Counted from the stretch's first letter, positions 8,014 through 19,657 are shown. The stretch: DNA of 46,688 bases from Candidatus Saccharimonadota bacterium (GCA_017511965.1 JAFWHT010000034.1:1-46688), one strand, 5' to 3'. Notes: a model not told the origin generated them from the letters alone. Numbers and translations: made by a program.

Positions 8014-9353
8014 GTGCGAGTTTTAGGGTTAGATGTTGGAGAAAAACGAATCGGTGTTGCGAAAATCGATTCGGATACAAAAATTGCAGTGCCAATTGGG
8101 TTTATTTTGGTAGACGGAAATGAGTGGCAGGAAATTGCTAATCAGGCACGGTTTAATAATACAAATCTATTTGTTTTGGGTTTACCACGTAGTAACGAAG
8201 GAAATGAAACGGCACAATCGGTTTATGTGCGAAACTTCGCAAAAACCTTAATGGAGAAAGTGCCTGGGGCAAAAATTAGGTTTCAGGACGAATCATTAAC
8301 ATCAGTAACGGCAGAAGAAAGATTAAAAGCACGAGGAAAACCATACGAAAAGGGTGAGATTGATGCAGAAGCTGCAGTGATTATATTGGAAGATTTTATA
8401 GAGAGCTTTAATGAACCAAATAGTAAAATAAATGAAGAAATTAATATAATTGAGAAAGAAGCCAAAAAAATGAAGAGGAAAGCTAAAAGAATTACGACGT
8501 GGATTTCGGGGGGAGCGATTTTGGTGATTTTGGCGCTTCTTGCGGTGGGTGGTTATTTGTGGATTAAAGATTTGCGAGCAAAAGAACGGGCAAAACATTA
8601 TGCAGAATTAGAATCTCAGATGGTGGCGGAGGTATTTGATTTTACGATTCGCCCGGGAGAGACGATTTTTGAGATAAAAAAAAATTTAATTGAAGCGGGA
8701 TATACGGCGGAAGAGGTTGAGGAAGCCTTTGCTTTTAAATATGATTTTGATTTTTTGAAGTCACGGCCGGCAGGGGCTGGTTTGGAAGGATATTTATTTG
8801 GTGATACGCATGAGTTTTATAAAAGCGCTAGTGTTCAGGAAATTTTGGAGGTATTTTTAGGGGAAATGGGGCGAGTGATTGAAGAAAACAACTTGGTGGC
8901 GCGATATTCAGAACGAGGGCTTTCGCTGTTTGAAGGAATAACTTTGGCTTCAATTGTGCAAAAAGAAGCGCCATCGCCAGCATTTGACGCCGAGCAACCA
9001 ATGGTAGCACAGGTATTTTTGTCGCGATTAAATCTTGGATGGAAATTAGGTAGCGATGTAACAGTTTCGTATGCTTTAGATGTTTTAAACCCAGAACGAG
9101 ATAAAGAACATGGCGATAATGCTGGGGCATTATTGGTTGATTCTTGTTATAATACACGACTTTATGTAGGGTTGCCTTGTGGACCGATATCAAATCCGGG
9201 GCTTTCGGCGCTTATGGCGGTGGCCGAGCCGGCAGACACTTCGTATCTGTTTTTCTTGACAGGTGACGACGGAACGATGTATTATAGTAATACAGAAGCT
9301 GAGCATAATCAGAACGCGACCAACCATTGTCAAAGCTTTTGTAGTATATCATT

Positions 9354-9357
<4 letters not shown>
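8014..9357 (+). CDS. RuvX (YqgF) and MltG fusion protein
   Basis: One uninterrupted frame of 447 aa from a GTG start. Residues 1-135 are RuvX/YqgF, a Holliday-junction resolvase fold: GLDVGEKRIGVA with D7, E93 in FQDESLTS and D117 supply the acidic site, and LGLPRSNEGNE is the family's LPxxxxG segment. A charged linker leads to a transmembrane helix (~164-185). Residues ~200-445 are MltG/YceG endolytic transglycosylase, with catalytic E318 in ASIVQKEA, then GSDVTVSYAL and NTRLYVGLPCGPISNPG. Topology is consistent: RuvX inside, MltG outside. In Bacillus the same two genes are neighbours, so this is a fusion of adjacent genes. An in-frame ATG at 8470 could also yield MltG alone. It overlaps the next gene by 4 bases. 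Confidence 0.88.
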
Positions 9358-11908
<2,551 letters not shown>

Positions 11909-11915
11909 CTATTCT

Positions 11916-11921
11916 ATTATA
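11916..11921 (-). promoter_or_regulatory. -10 box of obgE (leaderless type)
   Basis: TATAAT on the minus strand, 7 bases before the obgE ATG; no room for a ribosome-binding site. Confidence 0.6.
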
Positions 11922-11947
11922 ACATAAAATTTTCTTTCAAAAATCTC

Positions 11948-11976
11948 TTGACTTTTTTTTGCTTATGGTTTATTAT
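11948..11976 (+). promoter_or_regulatory. Promoter of the trmD-upstream small RNA
   Basis: TTGACT at 11948-11953, 17 bases, TATTAT at 11971-11976. One of the best -35/-10 pairs in the window; predicted start near 11983. Confidence 0.75.
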
Positions 11977-11982
11977 AAACAT

Positions 11983-12131
11983 AAGCTGGTACGCTTCACA
12001 GGGGTTCCACTGAAAGTTAGTGGAGTGTGGAGACTTACAAAAACAAACAGCGGATTAAAACAAACCAATGTGCCCCAAGGGTGGGCGCGTAACAGCGGGG
12101 AAAGAGGTAAGCGGCGACGCGCCTCTTTTTT
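11983..12131 (+). ncRNA. Candidate structured small RNA, unidentified family
   Basis: A ~148-base transcript with its own strong promoter and a terminator. Near the 5' end CTTCACA pairs with TGTGGAG and, inside it, TTCCACT pairs with AGTGGAG around a 7-base loop, with an unpaired GGGG on one side. An A-rich single-stranded stretch follows. A second hairpin (GTGCCC against GGGCGC) exposes CCCC that could pair with the GGGG bulge as a pseudoknot. A 66-codon frame (11959-12159) runs through it but starts upstream of the predicted transcript and looks non-coding. I did not recognise SRP, 6S, tmRNA, RNase P or a known riboswitch. It is separated from trmD by its terminator and the trmD -10 box, so it is not a trmD leader. 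Confidence 0.6.
12103..12131 (+). terminator. Intrinsic terminator of the small RNA
   Basis: AGAGG pairs with CCTCT, with an inner GCG/CGC pairing, followed by TTTTTT. Confidence 0.75.
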
Positions 12132-12135
12132 ATGG

Positions 12136-12141
12136 TATAAT
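12136..12141 (+). promoter_or_regulatory. -10 box of trmD
   Basis: GGTATAAT ending 10 bases before the trmD ATG; the predicted leader is only a few bases. It follows directly on the terminator of the small RNA. Confidence 0.6.
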
Positions 12142-12151
12142 ATAAACAAAT

Positions 12152-12808
12152 ATGATTAAATTTACGATTATTACATTGTTTAAAGAAGCGGTAGAGCCGT
12201 ATTTGAAATCGTCGATGATGGAGAAGGCAGTGCAAAAGGGGTTGGCGGAATTTTCGTTTGTGAATTTGCGTGATTTTGGGCTTGGGCCACATAAATCAGT
12301 TGATGATACTCCTTATGGAGGAGGCGATGGAATGGTGTTTAGGTGCGAGCCGGTTTTTGCTGCAGTAGAATCTATTAAAGCAAAGGATCCAGACGCCAAA
12401 GTTATTTTACCAACACCGGTAGGGGAAATTTGGAATCAAGAGATGGCAAGAGAATTTACAAAAAATTCTCATTACATTATTATCTGTCCACATTATGAGG
12501 GGTATGATGAAAGAATTTTGCAACTAGTTGATTATAAAGTTTCGCTTGGGAAGTATGTTTTGACAGGTGGAGAATTGCCGGCGCTAATTATTGTTGATTC
12601 GGTAGTTCGGTTGATTCCGGGAGTTTTGGGTGGAGAAACTTCGGCAGAGATCGAATCGTTTTCGGAGGGGGATAATTTGGAATATCCACAATATACGAGA
12701 CCGGAAGATTTTCGAGGAATGAAAGTGCCGGAGGTATTGCTATCAGGTAATCATGGTGAAATTGCAAAATGGCGAGAAGCACACAGTAAAAAAGTGGGTA
12801 CAATATAA
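12152..12808 (+). CDS. trmD: tRNA (guanine37-N1)-methyltransferase
   Basis: Methylates G37 next to the anticodon of tRNAs reading CNN codons, preventing frameshifts. The 218-aa protein has the SPOUT-fold signatures of TrmD: FTIITLFKEAVEPYLKSSMM at the N-terminus, DDTPYGGGDGMVFRCEPV, CPHYEGYDERI for the knot, and LTGGELPALIIVDSVVRLIPGVLG. The C-terminal domain (YPQYTRPEDFRGMKVPEVLLSGNHGEI) is intact, with little beyond it, so the protein is slightly short but complete. It is followed after 2 bases by the exonuclease gene, which nevertheless has its own -10 box overlapping the trmD stop region. Confidence 0.97.
   Translation: MIKFTIITLFKEAVEPYLKSSMMEKAVQKGLAEFSFVNLRDFGLGPHKSVDDTPYGGGDGMVFRCEPVFAAVESIKAKDPDAKVILPTPVGEIWNQEMAREFTKNSHYIIICPHYEGYDERILQLVDYKVSLGKYVLTGGELPALIIVDSVVRLIPGVLGGETSAEIESFSEGDNLEYPQYTRPEDFRGMKVPEVLLSGNHGEIAKWREAHSKKVGTI
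12799..12804 (+). promoter_or_regulatory. -10 box of exonuclease gene (leaderless type)
   Basis: TACAAT within the last trmD codons, ending 6 bases before the ATG at 12811. Confidence 0.5.
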
Positions 12809-12810
12809 GC

Positions 12811-14136
12811 ATGGATAAAAGTTTTTTCTTTTATGATTTAGAAACGAGTGGGCTTAACCCACGCGAGGACCGAATCATGCAATTTGCGGGGCAAAGAACG
12901 ACGTTAGACCTAGAGCCTATTGGTGAGCCAGTGAATATATTGGTAAAACTTTCGAATGATGCATTGGCAAGCCCAATGGCGATTGCGGTAACTGGGATTA
13001 CGCCACAGGAAACTTTACGAGAAGGCATAACGGAAGCGGAGTTTTGTAAGATAGCGACAGAAGAATTTTTTACGCCGGGGACGATTGCAGTAGGATATAA
13101 TAATGTGCGATTTGACGACGAATTTATGCGAGCTTTGTTTTGGCGAAATTTTTACGATCCGTATGAGTTTGAATGGAAAGACGGCCGTAGTCGATGGGAT
13201 ATTTTGGATGTAGTACGCATTACGCGAGCGCTAAGACCGGAAGGGATAGAATGGCCGGTGAACGAAAAAGGAGTAGCGACGAATCGGCTTGAATTAATTA
13301 CAGCTTTAAATGGAATTTCGCACGAGCATGCGCACGATGCTCTTTCTGATGTTTTTGCGACAATTGCGGTTTCAAAATTAATCCGAGAAAAACAGCCAAA
13401 ACTTTTTGAGTATTTATTAAAAATGCGAGATAAAAATGAAATCAAAAAATTAGTGAATCTAGAAAATAAAAGGCCGTTTGTTTATACATCTGGGAGATAT
13501 TCTTCGGAGTTTAATAAAACTACGGTTGCGTTTCCGCTTACGACGTCACGGAATGGAAACATATTGGTTTTTGATTTGAGATATAATGTTGAAAATGATG
13601 AAATGATTTTTCCGATTGTAAAGGAACTGTGCTTTAATAAGTGTCCGGCGGTGGCACCGATTTCAGTGCTAAATGAGGCAAATGGCTGGGAGAAGATTGG
13701 GCTTTCTAAAGAAATTGTTGAGAAAAATCTTGAAACTTTGTTAAAGCATCCGGAGTTCGCCGAGCGGATGCGAGAAGAAAATGAAAATCGTCCAGAGTTT
13801 CCGCTGAGCCTGGAGCCAGAAGCGGCAATTTATGAGGGATTTTTGAACGATGCGGATCGAATTAAGACGGCGGTAGTGAGGTCGGCTTCTGCAGAGGAAT
13901 TGGCAGATTTTTCGCCGGAATTTTTGGACGAGAGATTACCAGAGCTACTTTTGCATTATAAGGGACGGAATTTTCCGGAGAGTTTAAGCGAGACTGAGAC
14001 AAAAGCGTATGAGATTTATCGACGAGCGAGATTAGAGCGTCAGGCGCCAAAGTTTTTGGAAGAATTAGAAAAATTATATGAAAAGGATGAATTTTTGGGG
14101 GAAGAATTAAAACTTTATTTTGAATCGCTTGTTTGA
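12811..14136 (+). CDS. sbcB: Exonuclease I-like DEDDh 3'-5' exonuclease
   Basis: Degrades single-stranded DNA 3' to 5' in repair and recombination. The exonuclease core has motif I FYDLETSGLNP, motif II YNNVRFDDEFMR and motif III HEHAHDALSDVFAT, giving the DEDDh set. The spacing and the following region (LLKMRDKNEIKKLVN, FVYTSGRYSSEFNKTTVAFPL) match the SH3-like and C-terminal regions of Escherichia coli exonuclease I, so I call the whole-family name rather than only the domain. At 441 aa it is a little shorter than the ~475 aa E. coli enzyme. No cofactor or partner gene lies nearby. Confidence 0.85.
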   Translation: MDKSFFFYDLETSGLNPREDRIMQFAGQRTTLDLEPIGEPVNILVKLSNDALASPMAIAVTGITPQETLREGITEAEFCKIATEEFFTPGTIAVGYNNVRFDDEFMRALFWRNFYDPYEFEWKDGRSRWDILDVVRITRALRPEGIEWPVNEKGVATNRLELITALNGISHEHAHDALSDVFATIAVSKLIREKQPKLFEYLLKMRDKNEIKKLVNLENKRPFVYTSGRYSSEFNKTTVAFPLTTSRNGNILVFDLRYNVENDEMIFPIVKELCFNKCPAVAPISVLNEANGWEKIGLSKEIVEKNLETLLKHPEFAERMREENENRPEFPLSLEPEAAIYEGFLNDADRIKTAVVRSASAEELADFSPEFLDERLPELLLHYKGRNFPESLSETETKAYEIYRRARLERQAPKFLEELEKLYEKDEFLGEELKLYFESLV

Positions 14137-14142
14137 TATAAT
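14137..14142 (+). promoter_or_regulatory. -10 box of ldh (leaderless type)
   Basis: TATAAT overlaps the stop region of the exonuclease gene and ends 6 bases before the ldh ATG. Confidence 0.65.
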
Positions 14143-14148
14143 AAGCTT

Positions 14149-15063
14149 ATGGATAATAATAAAGTGATGATTGTCGGGACTGGTAATGTGGGCGCAAGTA
14201 TCGCATTCGCGCTTTTAAACCAACGGACCGCGATAAATGAAATTGTTTTAACAGATATAATTGCGAAAGATGCCGAAGGGGAAGCGATGGATCTTCGGGA
14301 TGCGCTAGCAGTGGCGCCGAGCTATGTAAAAATTTCGAATGGGACATACAAGGACGCGAAAGATTGTGATGTGGTGGTTATTACTGCAGGGGCGGCGCAG
14401 AAACCTGGCGAGACACGGATGGAGTTACTTAATAAAAACGCCAATATATTAAAGGGGATGGTAGAGCAGATTATGGAGTCGGGTTTTAACGGGATTTTTT
14501 TGGTAGTAACTAACCCGATGGACGTATTGACGTATTTGGTATGGAAATTTTCGGGATTGCCGGCAGAGAAGGTGATTGGTTCGGGGACAGTGCTAGATTC
14601 GGCGCGATTAAAAACGCGAATCGCGGATTATTTGAGAGTAAATCCGAAATCTATCAATGCTTATCAGATTGGCGAACATGGTGATACAGAGCTAACGGTG
14701 TGGTCAAAAGCAAATGCGGGTGGGCAGAAAATTGAGGAAATGCTAGACGCAGATGTACGAGCTGGAATTTCAGAATTCGTAAAAAATGAGGCTTATGATA
14801 TTATCGAAAAGAAGGGGGCGACGTATTATGGAATTGCAACATGTGTTGCGCAAATTTTGAATTGTATTTTTAACGACGAGATGCGGATTTTGCCGGTGTC
14901 GTCATTGGATGCTTTTTCGGATACTTATTTTGGATTTCCAACGGTTGTTGGTAGAGAAGGGGCGATTCGAAGAATTGATTTGAAGTTGTCGGAGAAAGAG
15001 GGGATACTGCTTCAAAAATCAATCAATGCTTTGCGTGAAGCGATTTCGTCTGTTAAAATATAA
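14149..15063 (+). CDS. ldh: L-lactate dehydrogenase
   Basis: Reduces pyruvate to L-lactate with NADH, regenerating NAD in fermentation. The Rossmann motif is IVGTGNVGASIAFAL. Q84 in GAAQKPGETR is the residue that marks lactate over malate specificity (malate enzymes have Arg there); R90 follows in the mobile loop. D150 and R153 (VLDSARLK) and the catalytic H177 (GEHGDTEL) are in place. The 304-aa length is normal. A fermentative host without a respiratory chain, as in Saccharibacteria, would need this step. Its 3' end carries the -10 box of the next gene. Confidence 0.95.
   Translation: MDNNKVMIVGTGNVGASIAFALLNQRTAINEIVLTDIIAKDAEGEAMDLRDALAVAPSYVKISNGTYKDAKDCDVVVITAGAAQKPGETRMELLNKNANILKGMVEQIMESGFNGIFLVVTNPMDVLTYLVWKFSGLPAEKVIGSGTVLDSARLKTRIADYLRVNPKSINAYQIGEHGDTELTVWSKANAGGQKIEEMLDADVRAGISEFVKNEAYDIIEKKGATYYGIATCVAQILNCIFNDEMRILPVSSLDAFSDTYFGFPTVVGREGAIRRIDLKLSEKEGILLQKSINALREAISSVKI
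15054..15059 (+). promoter_or_regulatory. -10 box of DUF2207-like gene (leaderless type)
   Basis: TAAAAT in the last ldh codons, ending 6 bases before the ATG at 15066. Confidence 0.5.
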
Positions 15064-15065
15064 GT

Positions 15066-16934
15066 ATGATGAAGAAAAAGTATCTATCTCTTTATTGTAT
15101 CATACTTTCTGTAATTTGTCAAGCATTAGCGCTTTCGAATCCGGTTTTTGCAGGGGTGAATGATTTCTATTTTAGCGAATTTTCGGCGGATTATTATCTT
15201 TCGCGCGACACGGATGGAATTTCAAAGCTAGAGGTCGCCGAAGAATTGACTGCAGTATTTCCGAATTTTAATCAAAACAAGGGGATTTGTCGAGATATTC
15301 CGTTTACGAATCAAGATGGGGCGAATGTAACTTTGCCAGATTTAAATCGAAGTAATGTTAAGGTTTTTCGGAATTTTGCGCCAGAGCCGATTTATAGTAT
15401 TGAGAAAGATAGGGGTTTTTATGAAGTCTGTACTGGTACAGAGGAGTATGTATTAGGTGAACAAACTTATACTTTTGAATATGAGTTTTCTAAGGTGGTG
15501 ACGGATTTTTCGGATCATCAAGAGCTTTATTGGGATACAAATGGGAATGGTTGGGACCAAGAGTTTAAGATGGTTGGGGTGGATGTTTATGTTGACGAAG
15601 AGATTTTAGATGATTTGACTGGGGAGGTGTGGTGTTATGTTGGGAAATATGGGGAAAGTGGACAAGAGAGATGCGAGGTTGTAAAATATGACGACGGATT
15701 TTATTTTTCTGCAGAAAATTTAAAGCCGGGTGAGAATTTGACGTTTGACATTGAGTTTAAGCCGGGGACGTTTGTTGTTCCGGAACCAAAGAAAAATTAT
15801 GTATTTGTATTTGCATTGGTGGCAACTTCGATAATTTGTGTAGTGGTACTTATTTATGCGATATGGAAGTATTTAAAAAATAGAGAGAAAGAAACTTATT
15901 TTAAAGGTTTTTTTGTGAAGCCAGAATATCAGCCGAGTACAAAATATAGTTTGGAAGAGCTGGCAGAGCTTTATATGGGTAAGAAAAAAGATATGAAGGT
16001 GGCGGTGTTTTTGGATTTGGTGGTGCGAAAAAGAATAGAGTTGATTAGTGAGGGGAAGAAAAACTGGGCGTTTAAGGTATTGGATTTGACGGATACCGGT
16101 AAAGAAGAACGGGTGCTTTTGGCGATTTTGAATGGAGGAAGATATCCGAAGGTTGGAGAGACGGTGTCAATTGTAGCACGAAAACCGTCGGTGACCTTGG
16201 CGGAACTAGGCAGGAGTTTTTATTCGACGATTAGGCAGGGGTTGGTTTCGGGTGGAATGGTGGGAGATAATTATGTAATGGGCGAAACTAAAACAAATAC
16301 ACTGCTAGCTGCCTTGATTGTGAATTTGGTTTTTGTTTGGCCGTTTTTGGCCTTTATGATTTTTGGGACGGTATTTACGTTTGCTGAAGATATATTTACT
16401 GGGTATGTCATGGTGCTAAGCAATGAGTTTGTGTTTTTGCTAGCGGCAATACTTTTTGTGACGGTTCTTCTTTGGACGTTTTTTAATTATAAGGCCAATA
16501 GGTTTAAAAACATCACTAAGCGAGGGATTGAAGCAGAGAAATATATGGAAGGGCTGGAGCTTTATATTCGAATGGCAGAAAAAGATAGGTTGCAATTTTT
16601 GCAGAGCGTGAAGGGTGTGGACGTTTCGGCGAAGGGCGTGGTGCGACTGTACGAAAAATTATTACCATATGCGGCGGTGTTTGGATTGGAGAAGAGTTGG
16701 ATGGAAGAAATGGAAAAGTATTGCAGGATAGAGAATGTTGAGGAACCGGATTTCTTAATGACGGGAATTTTGGTTTCGGATATCTCGCGAACATTAAACC
16801 AAACCGTAGATATTGTAAATAGCTCGACGCGGATGACTTATTCGGGTGGTGGATCCTCATCAGGATTTTCTGGTGGTGGAGGTGGTGGATTCTCCGGCGG
16901 TGGCGGCGGAGGCGGTGGTGGCGGTGGACGCTAG
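15066..16934 (+). CDS. DUF2207-like membrane protein with Gly-rich tail
   Basis: A 622-aa protein. A signal peptide (residues 1-29, ending NPVFAG) leads to an external domain (~30-240; DFYFSEFSADYYLSRD, FEYEFSKVVTDFSDHQELYWDTNGNGWD), typical of the DUF2207 family. A helix at ~245-267 (VFVFALVATSIICVVVLIYAIW) brings the chain inside, where a cytoplasmic segment (~268-410) follows. Two more helices lie at ~415-440 and ~457-475. The C-terminus has a second soluble region and ends in a run of Gly with Ser and Phe (SSGFSGGGGGGF), as many DUF2207 proteins do. The role of the family is unknown. A weak overlap of -10 box and ldh end suggests separate or read-through transcription. Confidence 0.8.
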   Translation: MMKKKYLSLYCIILSVICQALALSNPVFAGVNDFYFSEFSADYYLSRDTDGISKLEVAEELTAVFPNFNQNKGICRDIPFTNQDGANVTLPDLNRSNVKVFRNFAPEPIYSIEKDRGFYEVCTGTEEYVLGEQTYTFEYEFSKVVTDFSDHQELYWDTNGNGWDQEFKMVGVDVYVDEEILDDLTGEVWCYVGKYGESGQERCEVVKYDDGFYFSAENLKPGENLTFDIEFKPGTFVVPEPKKNYVFVFALVATSIICVVVLIYAIWKYLKNREKETYFKGFFVKPEYQPSTKYSLEELAELYMGKKKDMKVAVFLDLVVRKRIELISEGKKNWAFKVLDLTDTGKEERVLLAILNGGRYPKVGETVSIVARKPSVTLAELGRSFYSTIRQGLVSGGMVGDNYVMGETKTNTLLAALIVNLVFVWPFLAFMIFGTVFTFAEDIFTGYVMVLSNEFVFLLAAILFVTVLLWTFFNYKANRFKNITKRGIEAEKYMEGLELYIRMAEKDRLQFLQSVKGVDVSAKGVVRLYEKLLPYAAVFGLEKSWMEEMEKYCRIENVEEPDFLMTGILVSDISRTLNQTVDIVNSSTRMTYSGGGSSSGFSGGGGGGFSGGGGGGGGGGGR

Positions 16935-16955
16935 GATTTTTGGGTTTTAAAAGTC

Positions 16956-16984
16956 TTGCAAAAAATAAACACAAGCGTTAAAAT
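16956..16984 (+). promoter_or_regulatory. Promoter of Pro-rich membrane protein gene
   Basis: TTGCAA, 17 bases, TAAAAT. Here, unlike most genes in the window, a ~40-base leader follows and contains AAGGAC before the ATG. Confidence 0.6.
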
Positions 16985-17032
16985 ATGAATAGAAGTGATA
17001 TTTTTTAGCAATTAATAATAAAGGACAAGAAA

Positions 17033-18235
17033 ATGGATCCATTGAATAATCCAACACCAAATCCAACACCAAATCCGACACCGGAACCAACTTCGCCACC
17101 AGAGCCAAGCCCGTCGTCGATTTTGACGCCTAGCTCGTCATCGGAACCAACTCCGAGTGCGCCGACAGTATCAGGGCCAACACCGGCATCGGTTTTAACT
17201 CCCAGCTCGGCATCGACGCCTAAACCTGAATTAGTAAATCCAAGTGGTACGGCTCCGGCAAGTCCGGCTTTTCAGTCTGATGTTTCTGGCGTAGCGGCGA
17301 CTGATCCTATTATGACGGCAGAGCCACCAAAAGCACCGGATCCAATCGAAGAAGAATTGAAAGCGCCGATGAAGGCTGCGGCACCAGTGCCTGGCTCGAT
17401 TGGCTCAGCGGTTTCGGGACCAGCAAGTGGGACTAGCGTAACAAATGAAACTAACGCATTTGGTGGAATTGGTATGGCAAATGAGGCCGGTGCGACAAAT
17501 GAAGCCGGCGCCTCAAATGAAGCTGGCGCTACAGGTGAAGCAACTAGTACACCAAGTGAAGCTAGTGAGACAGCGATGCCAATGGGAGGAAATCCTTTTA
17601 ATAGCACTCCGCAACCAGAAGCGCAGAGTGTTTCGTTTAATGATCCGGCGATGACGCAAGAAGCGCCAAAAACTAAAGCGCCAATGAAATTGATGGGTAA
17701 GTTTCAAGACAAAAAGACTTTGATCATATTGGTAGCAGTAGCAGCGGTAGTGGTAGTGGTGTTGTTAATTGTTTTGATTATACAACTCACCAGTGGTGGT
17801 GGTTCACAGGCTCAAGCGCCAGCGAATAATACAAATTCGCAAGATAGCTCAAACGGCTCAAATGGCTCAAATGGCAATTCGTCTAGTTCGCCGGTAGTTT
17901 ATGCAGATGCTTTAAGCTGTACGAGAAATATGACAACGGCAGAATTAATGTTGTTTAATGATGCTATTTCGGGCACGGTGAATGTGAGTGCCGAATTTGT
18001 GGAAGATGAACTTTCGCAAATTTCTTTGGTGAGGTCGGTGATATATCAGGATGAGGATGCGTCGAGTAATGAGCCAGTTGAAACAGAAGTACACGAAGCG
18101 GAGTTGGAAGATTTAACTCCGATTAGTGCGGGATTATATTACTTGCCACTTACTGAAGACAAAGAGATTATCACTGATCTTAGCGCGATTCAAGAAAATT
18201 ACGAAGGACTTGAATTTACCTGCGAATTATTGTAA
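17033..18235 (+). CDS. Pro/Ser/Ala-rich single-pass membrane protein, unknown function
   Basis: Not recognised. Four hundred residues: an N-terminal ~220-residue low-complexity region rich in Pro, Thr, Ser and Ala (PTPNPTPNPTPEPTSPPEPS), with a short tandem repeat built on NEAGAT/NEAGAS around residues 140-165; a basic patch (KAPMKLMGKFQDKK); one transmembrane helix (~232-255, LIILVAVAAVVVVVLLIVLI); an Asn/Ser/Gly linker; and a C-terminal ~110-residue external domain with two Cys (LSCTRNM and FTCELL) that may form a disulfide. The same build, disordered cytoplasmic arm, helix and small external domain, is common in Saccharibacteria envelopes. The gene has a leader with a ribosome site. metG follows 9 bases after it. 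Confidence 0.75.
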   Translation: MDPLNNPTPNPTPNPTPEPTSPPEPSPSSILTPSSSSEPTPSAPTVSGPTPASVLTPSSASTPKPELVNPSGTAPASPAFQSDVSGVAATDPIMTAEPPKAPDPIEEELKAPMKAAAPVPGSIGSAVSGPASGTSVTNETNAFGGIGMANEAGATNEAGASNEAGATGEATSTPSEASETAMPMGGNPFNSTPQPEAQSVSFNDPAMTQEAPKTKAPMKLMGKFQDKKTLIILVAVAAVVVVVLLIVLIIQLTSGGGSQAQAPANNTNSQDSSNGSNGSNGNSSSSPVVYADALSCTRNMTTAELMLFNDAISGTVNVSAEFVEDELSQISLVRSVIYQDEDASSNEPVETEVHEAELEDLTPISAGLYYLPLTEDKEIITDLSAIQENYEGLEFTCELL

Positions 18236-18238
18236 AAT
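18233..18238 (+). promoter_or_regulatory. -10 box of metG (leaderless type)
   Basis: TAAAAT overlapping the stop codon of the preceding gene, 6 bases before the metG ATG. Confidence 0.5.
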
Positions 18239-18244
18239 GTTTTC

Positions 18245-19657
18245 ATGAATAAAGTCTATATTACGACGGCGATTCCGTATATGAACGGTAGCCCACATAT
18301 TGGGCATGCGATGGATTATGTTCAAGCGGATGTTTCGGCGCGGTATTATAGATTGCTAGGTGATGACGTAAAGTTTCAGGTGGGAAGTGATGAACATGGG
18401 GGCAAGGTTTTTCAAAAAGCAACAGCACAAGGTGTGACTGTAGAAGCTTTTGTAGATGAAAATGTTGCAAAATTAAAAGATTTTATCGCTAAATTAGATG
18501 TGTCTTATACGGATTTTGTGCGGACGACAAATACTGACCATATACGACGCTGTCAAGAAATTTGGCGTAAATTATCTGAGCATATTTACAAAGATAAATA
18601 TGAGGGATGGTATTGTACTGGATGCGAAAGATTTGTGACAGACAAAGAATATGAAGAATGTAATGGAGTATGTCCGGATCATCAAAAATCGTACGAGCGA
18701 CTCGAAGAAGAAAATTATTATTTTAGGATTTCGGATTTTAAGGATCAAATCCGCGAAGCAATTTTAGCGGATAGAGTGTTGATTTTGCCAGATTTTAGAA
18801 AAAAGGAGATTTTAAAACTTCTTGAGGAATCGCCTGATGTTTCGATTTCTAGGCCTAAAGAGCAATTGTCGTGGGGGGTACCGGTGCCGGGTGACGACAA
18901 TCAAACCATGTATGTATGGATAGATGCGTTGTCTAACTATATTACGATTTTGGGTTATCCGGAACGTGATATTTCGGATTGGTGGCCGGCGACAGCACAA
19001 TTTGTTGGAAAAGATATTTTGAGATTTCATGCGATTATTTGGCCGGCGATGCTACTGGCTTTAGGATTACCTTTACCTAAAACAATTGTATCTCACGGTA
19101 TGATATTGGTTGGTGGAGTAAAAATGAGCAAATCGGTTGGTAACGTAGTGGATCCGGTGGACGTGATAGAGCGACACGGTGCTGACGCATTTAGATATTA
19201 TTTCCTGCGCCATATTGATACCTTTGCCGACTCGGATTTTACGTGGGAAAAGTTTGAAAATGCTTATAACAACGAGCTTGCAAATGATTTGGGGAATTTA
19301 GTTCAGAGACTTGCGACTTTAATGTCGAAGAATGATATTGCGCTACCTAGTGCAAGTGCTATATTGCCAAAAAAGTACCAGAGTTTAATGGAGAAATTTG
19401 AGTTTTCGAAAGCGTTTGATTTTGTTTGGGAAGAAGTCCAAGCAATAAATAAAAGAATTGACGAAGAAAAACCTTGGATGTTAGCAAAGAACGGTGAAAG
19501 AATAAAATTGGAAGAATGTTTGATTGGTTTAGCAAGAGAGCTTTTAAAAGTCAATTTGATGCTTGGGCCGTTTTTGCCGGAGACGAACGAAAAAATTGTG
19601 GAGATTTTTTCCGGAAAAATAACGGCGCCAAAGACGCCGTTATTCCCGAAGAATTAA
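18245..19657 (+). CDS. metG: Methionine-tRNA ligase
   Basis: Class I synthetase charging initiator and elongator tRNA-Met. The nucleotide site is formed by PYMNGSPHIGHAMDYVQADV (HIGH motif) and by VKMSKSVGNVVDP (KMSKS). The insert domain carries one zinc knuckle set (CTGCERFVTD and CNGVCPDHQ), and the anticodon-binding helices follow (NAYNNELANDLGNLVQR). At 470 aa it ends after the anticodon domain and lacks the C-terminal tRNA-binding dimerisation module of E. coli MetRS, which many short bacterial forms also lack. Its last codons contain the terminator hairpin of the convergent aquaporin-like gene. Confidence 0.96.
   Translation: MNKVYITTAIPYMNGSPHIGHAMDYVQADVSARYYRLLGDDVKFQVGSDEHGGKVFQKATAQGVTVEAFVDENVAKLKDFIAKLDVSYTDFVRTTNTDHIRRCQEIWRKLSEHIYKDKYEGWYCTGCERFVTDKEYEECNGVCPDHQKSYERLEEENYYFRISDFKDQIREAILADRVLILPDFRKKEILKLLEESPDVSISRPKEQLSWGVPVPGDDNQTMYVWIDALSNYITILGYPERDISDWWPATAQFVGKDILRFHAIIWPAMLLALGLPLPKTIVSHGMILVGGVKMSKSVGNVVDPVDVIERHGADAFRYYFLRHIDTFADSDFTWEKFENAYNNELANDLGNLVQRLATLMSKNDIALPSASAILPKKYQSLMEKFEFSKAFDFVWEEVQAINKRIDEEKPWMLAKNGERIKLEECLIGLARELLKVNLMLGPFLPETNEKIVEIFSGKITAPKTPLFPKN
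19618..19644 (-). terminator. Terminator of the aquaporin-like gene inside metG
   Basis: AATAACGGCG pairs with CGCCGTTATT across a 7-base loop. Only on the minus strand is the stem followed by a T tract (TTATTTTT), so it ends the minus-strand gene although it lies within the final metG codons. Confidence 0.7.
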
